A DNA stretch of 64,000 nucleotides, taken from Lichina pygmaea (Eukaryota > Ascomycota > Lichinomycetes > Lichinales > Lichinaceae). Below are positions 37,801-48,426 of this stretch, piece after piece (the stretch's first letter is position 1; every line of letters begins with the position of its first letter). The position numbers and the translations under genes were made by a program. The stretch lies in assembly GCA_963422465.1 (NCBI GenBank), contig OY730174.1, positions 1,922,001 to 1,986,000 on the forward strand. Direction: 5' to 3'. The notes beneath the pieces were generated by a model. The model worked only from the letters and a program-made list of their open reading frames with translations. It was not told where the DNA came from and made no database searches.

Positions 37801-38617
37801 TCTCATCCCTCCTCGAACGAAAAAAAGGCATCGTGTCTTGAGCGATCGCGCCGCGAGCATGGACAAGGGGATGGCGCGGCGGGGCAACAGCAGGAATGGA
37901 AGCCGAGGCAAAGAGTGAGAGAGACCGGAGGAGAAGCAGCGAGAGCCGGTCTCGAGAGGCCGCTGAAGCCATAGATCTTGTGAAACGCAGGAGAGAACCA
38001 GAGAACCCGAGATACTGCTGCAGACTTGGTTGGATCCAGACTTCTATCCTTCCTTCCTTCTTTCTTTCCATCCCTCCTTCAAATCTTTTATCTGCAGTAG
38101 GACCACCCCAACCAAGACCAACCTTTTCACGCACCAGTCGGTCACTCCCTGTGGAAACCAGATGAACCTCTGTCCTTCCTTGACTCTACTCTCTCTCTCT
38201 CTCACACATATCTACCCATCTACCCAAAACAACCATTCTCTCGTCTACCTTACAGGGCACTGACAAGGTACTGTACCGATCTAGAGGCCTGTGCTGGTAT
38301 GGAGGACTGCCGATATAGAATACTTTTTGTACTCCGTACAGTACTGCTATATAGAGCTGTTCTGCTAACAGAGTATTTCTGTACTGTGCTGGTGTAGCGG
38401 CGCCATACCGGGTATGAAGGACATGTGCTGATATGGAGCACTTCCGTACTGTGATTACTTGGTAGAAACAACTGTACTGTACTGGGGTGGAAGAACTACT
38501 CATATCGAGCACGTCCTGTACTGCCATCGAGCACTGTACTCCCGCCCCCCCGCATGACCTGCTGTGGGCCGGCAGAGTCGGAGGGTCATATACGTACTGT
38601 ACTCCTGCTGTAGAACA

Positions 38618-38639
38618 CCCCCCCCCCCCCCCCCCCCCC
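38618..38639 (+). repeat. Poly(C) run, 22 bp
   Basis: Twenty-two consecutive C, intergenic, next to a GTAC-rich stretch. Confidence 0.95.
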
Positions 38640-38970
38640 ATGACCGTGTCATGTACTGTACGTACGAGGTACAGCACATACACCGATCGGAGATGGGAAG
38701 GCAAAGGAGAAAGCAAAGGGTGAAGGGCCAAGTGGCTACGAGTGAAGGCCTGGATGGCTGCAGTTCAAGCGGTTGAAGGTCCAAGTGATGAAAAAGGCCA
38801 AGTGGTTGACGTGAAAGATGTCAAGGTTGTCAAGAAGGCCTGGTCGTGAAGACAACCAAGTAGCAAAGGGGCCAAGTCTTGAAGAGACCGTGTCTGGAAG
38901 AGGCCTAGTTGTAAAGAGGTCTAGTTGTAAACACTGTCAGAGCAGCAAAAGGCCCACGGAAACCAACTCC

Positions 38971-38972
<2 letters not shown>

Positions 38973-39009
<37 letters not shown>
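38973..39009 (+). repeat. (CA)18 microsatellite
   Basis: A run of alternating A and C that ends five bases before the CHL4 stop codon (39014). Confidence 0.95.
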
Positions 39010-39010
<1 letters not shown>

Positions 39011-39013
39011 CCC

Positions 39014-39901
39014 TCAGTATGCTGTCCCCCTCAACATCCTCCCCCCCCTGACGACGCCGACGCTGACGCCGTCCTCGCCCGTGAGCCAGCCCGGCATGTC
39101 GGCTCCGTCGACGAAGCCGGTCTCGACGAGACGACGCACGCCCGCGAAGATGTGTGAGCCGTGGAAGACGAGCCTGATCTTCGGGAGAGCACGGGCCGTG
39201 TTGGGTGCGGGGGGAACGTCGCGGTCTGGGTTGGCGAGGCTGGAGACGTCCGGGTCTGGGTTGGGGAGGGTGGGGTGTGGATCGGGAAGGTCGAAAACGT
39301 TGACGTCTGGATCGGAGACGTTGGCGCCGAGACTCGGAGTAGGAAGAGGAGGAGCGGAGAAGAGCTGGTCCAGAGGACCTTGTCCTTCTCGACCGACGAC
39401 GTCACCGGGGACTATCGTGGAAGAAGCGACGCCGGATGGAGCGCCACCACCGCCAGCGCCGGTCGCGAACGAGGGGTCGGTAGGGGCGACATGAGACGCC
39501 GACGGGGCGGCAAGAGACGTGGCAAGAGCCATCGAAGGGCTGGATGTGTCTGGCTGGTTCAAGTGCCGCTCTTGAAGCGCCGTGCTCGGAGACATCGTCG
39601 TCGCCATCGTAGTCGTCGTCGTCGTCGGGCCCGATCGACCGGATCCCGGCAGGAAAACGTCCTCGAGCCGAATCTCGAGCCGCTCGATGCCCTTGCCGTC
39701 GCCCTCGACCGCGGACGAGCCGAACCGGGCTGTGGCGATCAGCGAGCGGCGCTGTCGTGGGCTTTGTCGACGGTCTTGCGCGCGAGGCTTGGTGGCGTCG
39801 GTGTCGGCGTGGTCGTCGGCGCCGGCGGCGTCCGTCATGCCAGCCGTGCCAGCCGTGCCAGCAACGGCCCGTGTCCGCGGACCAATGTTCTCCTTGTCGT
39901 G

Positions 39902-39937
<36 letters not shown>

Positions 39938-40798
39938 GCGTGACGCAGGGCGGGATGCGTCTGGGTGAGTAGTGCCGCTCGCCGCGAACGCCGCTCGAGA
40001 CTTGCGCTTTAGAGGGTTCTGGCGCGGCGCAGCTTCCAGCGGCGTGCCCTCGACGGAGCCGTCGGCGAAGACGCTCCATCCGCCTGCGGCGGCGTTGCCG
40101 CGTCCGCCGCCACGCAGAGCCAGGAGCGCTTCGAGCGTGCGCGCCCTGAGCGAGGTCGGTTGAAAGACGAAGCGGGCGTCGGGGCGCGACAGGGCTTTGG
40201 GGAGGGCCTGCACGACACGGTCAGTCAGATGCCGGGGGGGGGGGGGGGGGGGGGGGGATCCGTCGAGCTGGAACGTATCGGGCGCGCGTACGTCGAGAAC
40301 GATGTCCTTCAGTCCACGCCCCTTCTCCGCCGTCGGTGCTCGCGACGGACCAAGCATCGATACGTAGACGTGCGGCGTGCCGTCCGGCAAAGCTATGTAC
40401 AGCGTGCGCGACCGGTCCCAGGTCGCCGCCGTCTGCGCCGTCACCTGTTCGAGAGAGAGACACGCGCCGTCGTACGGCGTGTCGTGTATCTGGATGCGGA
40501 GCAGCGAGAGCGGGAACGGATCGGGTCGGGTGAGGTAATAGTGCTGGATGGCGACGTCAGTTCCGGCTCAACGAACCGCGCATATCAAAACCAAGAGGGC
40601 AAGACGCACGGCTTTCATGAGCGGTCCTATCTCGCGCTGCAGGTTGCGAAGAAAAGACGGCGCGTGGAAACGGGGAAGATCTTGAACCGGCGTCAGCGTT
40701 GTGCCGTCGTCCGAGCTGGACCAGGACAGGGGAGGAACACCCACGGTGCGAGTCTGAATCCTGCGACGGCTTGAAACTGCCAGAGAGCGTCGAGTCTG

Positions 40799-40832
<34 letters not shown>

Positions 40833-41496
40833 CGGTGCTATTCTCAAAGCGATCCACTTGTGCGCCGATGGACGAGAGAACAGACCTGTATCCCAATGCC
40901 GTCAGCAAACGTGCCACTTCAAGCACGGCCCAGGGGACCGCGACACCACGCCTCGACCGACAACATCCCTTGCCCGTAGCAGGTGGAAGTAACATGTAAG
41001 AGGGCGACTTACTTTGAACATCGGCCATGGCCAATTGGATCAAGGTCAAGCCATTTCTCTGCGGGGGCGGGGGGGAACGTCAGCCACAGCCCAAGACCCG
41101 ACACGCGACTCCCCAGCATCCCCATCTCCAACCCCCGACGAGAGACCCGACACGTACCCAGTCCCCCTCGACGATCCGATCGACGACCTCCTTCTTCGAG
41201 CCCTTGTTGTTCTGCATGTCGGCGTAGGCCTCGCGCGCGTCGTCGAGGGAGGCGGCGAGAGGGGGGGCGGTGACGTTGCGTTCGACGTCGTCGCTGCCGC
41301 CCCTGCCGGTCAGCAGACACGGCGCACAGAGCGGCTGCAGCTCGTCGCTGAGCCAGTACAGCGCCAGCAGCAGCAAGGCCGAGCGCGACAGCCGCGACAG
41401 CGTGCGCGCGACGATCGGACTGCCCCGTGGCAGCCGGTCGCCGTGGCCGAGCGTGCTCGACGACGGAAGGGCGACGCGGGGACGTTTGACGACCAT
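39014..41496 (-). CDS. CHL4: Inner kinetochore protein CHL4 / CENP-N
   Basis: CHL4 (CENP-N) belongs to the centromere-bound CCAN/Ctf19 complex. The N-terminal ARTLSRLSRSALLLLALYWL and KKEVVDRIVEGDW, then NGLTLIQLAMADVQ, KWIALRIAP, LPRFHAPSFLRNLQREIGP, HYYLTRPDPFPLSLLRIQIH and WDRSRTLYIALPDGTPHVYV follow the fungal family in order. Supported introns are 41059-41157, 40886-41012 and 40544-40609. Between KWIALRIAP and LPRFH the frame shifts by one; an intron at about 40716-40830 (weak GTCGTC donor inside a TCG run) restores it, giving about 691 residues, but this junction is uncertain. A 24-G run encodes poly-Pro, a (CTG)11 tract encodes poly-Ala, and a long disordered segment precedes the conserved C-terminus. 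Confidence 0.85.
40234..40257 (+). repeat. Poly(G) run, 24 bp, inside the CHL4 exon
   Basis: Twenty-four consecutive G; on the coding strand it reads as Pro codons within the last CHL4 exon. A one-base length change would shift the frame of the final 400-odd codons. Confidence 0.9.
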
Positions 41497-42095
41497 GTCT
41501 GCGACGAACGCCGCGTCGGGCGGCTGAGCAGGCGGGGATCAAGCTTAGATGGTGCTTTGCGTCGTCGACGCCGTCGTCGTCATGGTGGGTTCGACCTGGG
41601 AGGGGCTCGAGGGTCAATGGTTCCGGTGCGACGACTGCTGGGCTTGAACTTCGTTGTTTACAACAAAGGCACTCTGTACTTCCGTACTGTACGAGCAGAT
41701 GAGTGGAAGACGCCGTCTGGCTTATCTGACGCTGCGTTAAATCACGTGATGTTGTATTCACGTGATAGCCGTGGACAAGTTCTGTACGTGACTGCCTGAA
41801 GCCACGCAGCTCTTATCAATCTTCTGGAAGACGGATCTCCAGGCGCTATTTCTCTCTTTCACAGCAATCCTGGTTCACCGATTAGACAGGCGCATGAGAA
41901 GCCGGCGAGCGACGACTGACTCTGACTCGAAACATATATGGTTGCACTTGAGCCAGCTACCAATACATCGAATGTACGTACTGTACGTAACGTACAGTAC
42001 AAAGCAAACAACCACCAACGCATCGGCTATAAAGTGTGCAGCAACGACAGCAAGAGAGGGATGCGATATAAGAATAGCAAAGATGAGGGCATGCG
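41497..42095. other. Intergenic, GTAC-rich
   Basis: About 600 bp between the CHL4 start and the GUT2 stop. It has several short GTAC palindromes (about 41672-41692 and 41970-42000). No gene recognised. Confidence 0.5.
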
Positions 42096-44672
42096 TCACT
42101 TGTTGGCGGCCGATTCCCTCTCGAGGAGAGGCGACTTCTCCTTCTGATGAGGCTCGACAGAGGAGCCGCCGTACGCCGTCGAATCGCTCAACAGCTCGTC
42201 TGCCGGACCGTCTGCAGCGGGTCCGCCTGTCAGCAGAGTGTCCACGTCTCGACCTGCTCGGAAGGGACAGAGCGGATGTGAAGTAGTGTTGCTAGATTTC
42301 CCCTGCCTACCGTGTCGAGAGTACAGTCGATACTCCTCCTCGTCGAATTCCCCGGCCCGGCCCCTTTCGACGTCCTTCCGGCTGAGATCGAGTCGGCTCT
42401 TCGGCAAGCCCATCGACGCCAAGAACGCGACGCTGTCGCGCCACTCGGCCTCTTGGCGGGCTTGATCCCATCCCAGCTCGTCCGCCATGAGGTCGATGAC
42501 CCGCGGCAGTGCCTCGAGACACGCCTGAGCGTTGAGGAAGGCAAGTCGCGTGCGGCGTGCGAGCACGTCGACCGCCGTCTCGGCGTACTCGTGCCGGACT
42601 CCGTACCGCACCTCCCCGTCCACAAAGGGGTAGAGCGGCGAGATGCGGAGCCCTCGGACGGGCCATCGTTGGGACGTCGGCCCGCACAAGGCCGCCACGG
42701 TCCAGGCTCGATCGCCGTACGCGTCGATGAGGTGCCTCGCGACGTCCGTCTCGAGACCAAAGTGCTGGATGAGGTTGATGAACAGCGTCTTGGAGTACCC
42801 GTGTGCGCCGACGAGCCGCACCTGGTGCGTCTGGCACGAGCCGTCGAGACTGGCGCCGTCGTCGACCATCTCGGAGCCGCTCACGCTGGGCGCGTCGGTG
42901 ACGGGTCCGGGCCGCAGTCCGAACGCGCGGATGGCCTCGTCGACCGTTTCCTCGGCCATCTGCCGGTACGTCGTCCACTTGCCGCCGGCGCAGGTGAGCA
43001 GGCCCGACTCGGACACGTCGACGAGGTGGTTGCGCACGAGCGACTCGGTGCTCTTCGCCTTTGGATCGCGCACGAGCGGGCGGATTCCCGACCAGGCCGA
43101 CAGCACGTCCCCTCGCCGCACGTTGATCTCCGGCGAGAGGTAGGTCCGGATCTCGGAGAGGATCCAGTCGATCTCCTTCTCGCCGGGAATCGGATTGGGC
43201 GTGATCTCGGCGGCCTCGTCCGTGGTGCCGGCGATGGTGTTCCCGTGCCACGGCAGGAAGAAGATGACTCGGCCGTCCGACGTCGACGGGTCGATCAGCC
43301 CCTGTGTTCTCGGCCCGTCAGGTCTCCATCGTCCGACAACCGGGGAGCAAGGCCAGATGCGCACCATGTTCGCAGGGCTGTAGTACCCCGGCAAGACGAT
43401 ATGGACACCGGAGCTGGGAGCGACAATCTCGGGCGCCTCGGGCCGGTCCATCTTGCGGATCGAGTCGGTAAAGGGACCGGTGGCGTTGACGATAACCTCC
43501 GACGATTAGACGCGCAAACAATCTCCGCTGAACGATGGCGGTCCAACCTTGGCCTTGACAGACGTCTCCTCGGACGGCTGTCCGTCCTTCTCGGGCACCA
43601 GATCCTTGACGCGTGCTCCGTTCAGCTTGCCCGACGCATCCTTCTCCAAGGCCGTGACCTCGACATGGTTGATCACGGTGGCGCCGTGCAGGGCGGCCGT
43701 CATCGCCAGCGAGACGTTCATGCGGGAGTCATTGTGCGCCCCGTCTGCGCATGTTTAGCGGCGAGACCGAAACAGATCCGCCAGGTGCGGCGACTGACCA
43801 TAGTACACTATGGCGCCAAACAGATGGTCCTTGTTGAGCATCGGAAAGGCGTCCAAGGCCTTGCTCTTGGTCAGGAAATAAGAGCTCTCGATGTTCTCGG
43901 CCCCGGCGAGGACGTCGTACAGCTTCGCACCGGCCCAGTAATACCTGCAATGGGTCGGTCTCGTGTACACGCAGGGGCTCGGGACGTGATTCCATCACCT
44001 ACGGTGCTTTCCACCACCGATCGATCGGTAGCATTATCGGTAGCCATCGCGAGAGATGCGGGGCCGTGTCCAGGAAGTATTTGCGCTCCCGCAACGCCTC
44101 GTTCACCAGCTTATACCTGCGGCGACCGGTGAGCCGGATGATCTTCCGTGGTGCCGGGCTCACGACACCCACTGGTTGTAGTCTAGATCCCAGACGGCCT
44201 TCTCCAGGTACCGAACGCCTCCGTGGACGAGCTTCGTGCTCTTGCTGCTGGTGCCGCTGCCAAAATCGTCTCGTTCCACAAGAGCCACCTTCAGACCGCG
44301 CGTGACCGCATCCAGCGCAATCCCAGACCCCGTGGCGCCTCCGCCAATGACGAGGATGTCGTAAGCCGCTGCCTCGCCGGCTCTCGTCGATGCGGAGACC
44401 TCTGTAGACCGCTCCTCGTAAGTGAGCGGCGCTCTCGGAGACGCACCGCCGCGTTTCAGGTCCGCAAGCTGCTCCGCGCGGCCTTTGACCACGGGAAAGC
44501 GTGGCGGACGAAGACCGCCCTCGGCGCTATAGGTCGGTGGAGGCACTGCCGCAGGTTCCGAGCCTGGTATCCGACGCGGTCGATTGGGCCAGTAGATGAC
44601 ACCTCCAACGACGGCGACTCCGGCGGCCGCGTAGAGCAAAGGTCTGGCGAACCCACGAGTTCCGGGGGCCAT
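42096..44672 (-). CDS. GUT2: Mitochondrial FAD glycerol-3-phosphate dehydrogenase
   Basis: It oxidises glycerol-3-phosphate to dihydroxyacetone phosphate at the inner mitochondrial membrane, feeding electrons to ubiquinone. Seven exons: 44672-44173, 44116-44003, 43944-43799, 43744-43548, 43496-43365, 43301-42311 and 42253-42096. They sum in phase to 745 residues. The N-terminus has an apolar segment, [17 protein letters not shown]. The FAD-binding motif [18 protein letters not shown] and then [20 protein letters not shown] are intact, as are [79 protein letters not shown] and [18 protein letters not shown]. Two introns (43302-43364 and 42254-42310) are multiples of three without stops, so unspliced forms would stay in frame. 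Confidence 0.96.
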
Positions 44673-45651
44673 GGCAGCGGTCTCGGCGGCAACGCATCCA
44701 GCGGGTCTGATGCAATCGGCGCTGTGAGACGTTAGACGACGATGACAATGGTAATGGATCAAGAGTTCGACAGTCGAACTCGGGGCTTCCGGGGACTCTC
44801 AGCTCACAGTGGTCGATGCAAACTGATGCAGCTCTTGCTTTTGTGGGACTCTCAGGGTAGGCCCTACGGCGCTACCCTTGGTGTACGAGTACACATTCTG
44901 TCAGCGGCCGCTAACGTCGCGTCCTAGCTCTCGACGTTGATTGCCCGTCGTGCCCGTCTCCAGAATGGTCCTTGGCGTGCTCAGCTCGAGGTATCCGATC
45001 TGTTTACTTTGGCTACCGGCAAGGGATACCCTCTGCATCAATTGTTGGAGCCCTTGAGCGAGCACTTTAGATGCAGATGGTGTTCTACGATGAGTACGTA
45101 TGCACGTAACGTACATGGCCAGTCGTGTTGCGATGATGACATCATACTGCCGCACGAGAGCTACTCCGTACCGTACTGTCTCAAGCTCATCGAGTGGCTG
45201 CTCTGGTCCAGTTAGTCTACCGTAGGACCAAGCCCAGCCCGGTTCACGTGACATGCATCGCCATGGGGTCCCGTCACGACGCGCCTTCCATGCTGTACGA
45301 GTACGTTAGGTACGTATGTACCTCGTCGTAAAGGACTTTATGTTCATGGTCGTGTTTGGCACGACAAATTTCAGCTGCTGCATTCTATTTCCATCTAGGC
45401 TAGCTTCAGGATGCTGATGCCGGAGCTGATGCGTAGTACTAAAACATTGACAGCAACGCTGATGACTCCCATCCCTGGTTTCCAATTTTTGGCGGTATCG
45501 CCCCGGATATGACAAGGATCGAGAGGGGAACGGGGGAGAGAGGCGGATGAGGAAAAGCTGCAGATGCCTAGAATGTTGTTAGAGTATCGTAGCCAGAACG
45601 TGCCCCCAGGATCGAAGGGTCCGCCTCGTCGTCGGCCCCCTCTTTCCCCCC
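44673..45651. other. Intergenic
   Basis: Upstream of GUT2 and downstream of the regulator gene. It includes a TCACGTGACATG box near 45243-45255 and short GTAC palindromes near 45090 and 45300. No gene recognised. Confidence 0.5.
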
Positions 45652-48426
45652 TTAGCGTTGACCCCATTGAGGGTCCGACGTGGCGTGGTCCCAGTCGAAT
45701 TGGCTCCAGTCGGCCGTGAAGGGGCTGGTCGTTGAACCGAAGACGCGGTCGATGCTGACGGGGATCCGGAAACCGTCGCGATGGAACTGCCCTTGCGGGT
45801 TGCCGCTCGTGTCCAGCATGGCCGACAGGTCCATGGGACCGGCCTCGAAGTCGGCCTGGAGCGGATATCCCTGGTACGGGAACGGAGTCCAGAAGAGGCC
45901 GCCGGCCGCGGCCGTGGTCGCCGAGGTCGCGTCGAGCGTGGGCAGCAGATCCGTCGCGGACGTTCCGGCCGCCTCCGGCACGACGTTCCGTATGGGGAAG
46001 ATGGGGAAGTACGCCGTCGAGGCCGGAGGTGAGCGTGACCTCGGCGTCGGCGACGCCGAGGACGACATCCATTTGCTCGGGATCTCCGACGTCGCGAGCC
46101 GCTCGGCGTCCTCGGGTAGGGCGATGGACCACTTCCCGGCGAGGGTCAGGATGATGCGGATGCACCGACCGGCGAACGGGTGGTGGGTGGCCATCCGGCG
46201 TAAGCCGTCGATGATCGAGACGATGTCGCGCGCAGCCGCTTCGGCCGGCAGATTGAGGAGGTGGACGGTGCATGCCGACAGCAGGCAGTGGCTCATCAAG
46301 AGACAGACATGCTGGAGGCCGTACACTCGCTGGAACAGCTCGGCCAGGCATGACACCCTCTCGGCCGACTGGTTGCAGATCTGCCGGGGCGAGATGTCCG
46401 TGTCGATGACCTCGACGCGCAGCAGGGGTCGGAAGAGGTGCAGGACGACGGTGTTGTAGTACATGCTACGTTCGTTCGAGTCAGCCGCGGGAGATCCTTC
46501 GTGGCAGACGCGTCCCGGCATCACGTTCCTCTTCGACGTCGAGCGCGATGGGCAAGCCGAGACGGGACGGAACGAAGACGTACTGAAGATAGATCACCTG
46601 GGGCGTCGACGTCTGGGTCAGCCGCAGATGAGCGGGCACGGCCTGATCCCAGCGCCGGTAGCGGTTGTAGAGGTCCAGTAGCTTCTTGCTCGTGAAGCGC
46701 TCGCGGGGGGCGTAGAACATGTAGATGGCGTCGTTGACAATCTCCGACAGGCTGCCCATCTGGTGGAGCAGGCCGTACGGGTACGCGGCCTGTTCGACCT
46801 CGCGCGGGAACCGAGCCCCCGAGGCGGCGTACGGCTTCCACGGTCGAGCCTCGAACTCGTCCGTCAGCGTTGGCTTATCGACCCGGATGGCGGTGCGCGG
46901 CAGCTGCGAGATTCGTCCGACGCATACGGCCCAGATGCTGCAGTCGGACAGAGAAGGTGCGGCAACGACGTCAGCCTGAACGGTGCTTCCTCCGTCATCC
47001 GGTGCTTCTCTCTTCTGCCCCTGGATGGGGGCTCCGGAGGAGGCAGAAGGGGAGAGAGATTGAGAGAAGGGGGGGGGGGGGGGGGGGGAAGGGATGGGAG
47101 GGGTTCCCGTAAAGGAACTTCAAGAACCCGACGAAGAAGCTCACGTTTCGAGGGTGAAGCAGCCCCAGAAGGTGATCTTGCGCACCTCAATCTCGGTCGG
47201 GGTGAGGCGGTTGGCGCTGGCGCCCGATAGGCCCAGGTGCAGACCCAGCTCGATGGCCATGCGCATGCAACGACCGGCGTAGTGGAAGCCCGAGCTGTCG
47301 TGGCCGCAGCTGGCCTCGCGCAGGGACAGGATGGCCAGGGCCTGCACGGTCGTGAGCGACGACTGCTCGTTCTCGAACAGCAGCCGGCGCGCCTCCTCGA
47401 AGAAGCCGTCGCTGAGGGCGTGTAAGTCGGCGTCGGCGTCGGTCTGGACGTCGGCCGGGCCGGCGAAGCTGCAGCTGCAGGCCAGGATGGCGTTGACGAG
47501 CAGGGCGCTGCAGTACTTGGCCCGGCCCTGGGCCATGTCGTGCAGGAAGCACTGCTGCGAGAAGACGACGTAGAGCGGGTGCTGCCAGCTGAAGTACAGC
47601 GCCAGCAGGCGGCCGACGAGGCCGGCGTCGTGCGTGACCCGGGTCCAGGATTCGGTCGGCACCTGCGACCGGATCGGGATCTCCTCCTCGCTGGAGACGA
47701 GCCCGAGGTTCGACGTGTGGCCGAAGTAGCGCGTCTCGCCCGAGCGGCCGACGGTGGGCGTGCCGGGCACGTCGGCCATGTCGCTCTCGAGCGAGGCTCG
47801 GTCCGTCGTCGACGACGACGACGGCAGAGGCGGCGCCTGCGGCTGCGGCAAGCTCCCCTGCGTCTTCAGCGCCTCGGCCAGGGCCTCGACGCTCTCGCCC
47901 GACCGGATCTGCTGCAGGATCTCGGCCGCGTCGGCCTCGGTCGAGTTGCGCATCGAGGCGAGCACGACGCTCGGGGCGCCGCCGCGCTCGGGCGTGACGG
48001 CATCGGCGTCCTTGCTCGAGCCTGGCTTCCGTCGCTGGCTGGTGTCGTCCACGACCTCGTACGCGCACTCGGTACGGTACACGGCCTTGCAGGTCGAGCA
48101 GGCGGGCATCGAGCCATCGCACTGCGCGTGCGAACCAACTTTGCAGTCAGCCGATGCGCCCCTCCCCGCCCTTGGAGGCACCGTGTCAAATCTTCCTTCT
48201 CGTCCGCACCCCCCTCGGCGTCGCAACCCACGTCCGCCTCGTCGGAGAGGGGGGGGGGGCAAGTGAAAAGCAAGACGCGACATCGACGGACCTTCGACTT
48301 GCGCTTCCGGCACGGAATGCAGGCGCTCGACACGCAACGGCGTTTGGACTGTTTGCCCTCGGCGCCCGACTCCTGGTTCGACGACGGCTGACCTTGATCG
48401 GCCTTTGGCAACAGCGGGCGCACCAT
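45652..48426 (-). CDS. Zn2Cys6 transcription factor, NIT4/NirA-type
   Basis: Four exons (48426-48292, 48121-47145, 46937-46584, 46465-45652) join in phase to 759 residues. The zinc cluster is completed across intron 1: ACIPCRKRKSK joins CDGSMPACSTCKAVYRTECA, with C-X2-C-X6-C-X6-C-X2-C-X7-C spacing. I recall the same spacing and much of the sequence from NIT4/NirA. The central fungal transcription-factor domain follows (ALYFSWQHPLYVVFSQQCFL; GRCMRMAIELGLHLGLSG; FWGCFTLETIWAVCVGR; PQVIYLHMYYNTVVLHLFR). The C-terminal 150 residues are aromatic- and Pro-rich and end SQFDWDHATSDPQWGQR, possibly activating. Intron 3 (counted from the 5' end: 46938-47144 is intron 2, 46466-46583 intron 3) shows normal GT-AG ends; introns 1 and 2 carry G runs. 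It is divergent from NADP-GDH 2.3 kb away, so a role in nitrogen metabolism is plausible but unproven. Confidence 0.85.
47069..47088 (+). repeat. Poly(G) run, 20 bp, in an intron
   Basis: Twenty G on the plus strand, which is poly(C) on the sense strand of intron 2 of the Zn2Cys6 gene. A second run of 11 G (48249-48259) sits in intron 1 of the same gene. Confidence 0.9.

Larger units (their letters stand above)
34895..39013. other. Long intergenic region (4.1 kb)
   Basis: No gene I can support. Short open frames around 35.4-36.6 and 37.4-38.1 kb have no recognisable domain. The stretch includes GTAC-rich palindromic patches (36415-36448 and 37180-37200), a 22-C run at 38618-38639, CT tracts near 38190, degenerate AAGTGGT/AAGTCTTGAAG repeats at 38720-38930 and a (CA)18 tract just before the CHL4 stop. 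Confidence 0.5.

Noticed and set aside
37425-37920. Adjacent short frames with Asp/Arg-rich sequence
   Set aside because: They could be a decayed gene, but I recognise no family and cannot define an exon structure.
42312-44132. 606-codon open frame on the plus strand
   Set aside because: It is antisense to GUT2, whose splice pattern and motifs are unambiguous; the long frame is a by-product of GC-rich codon use.
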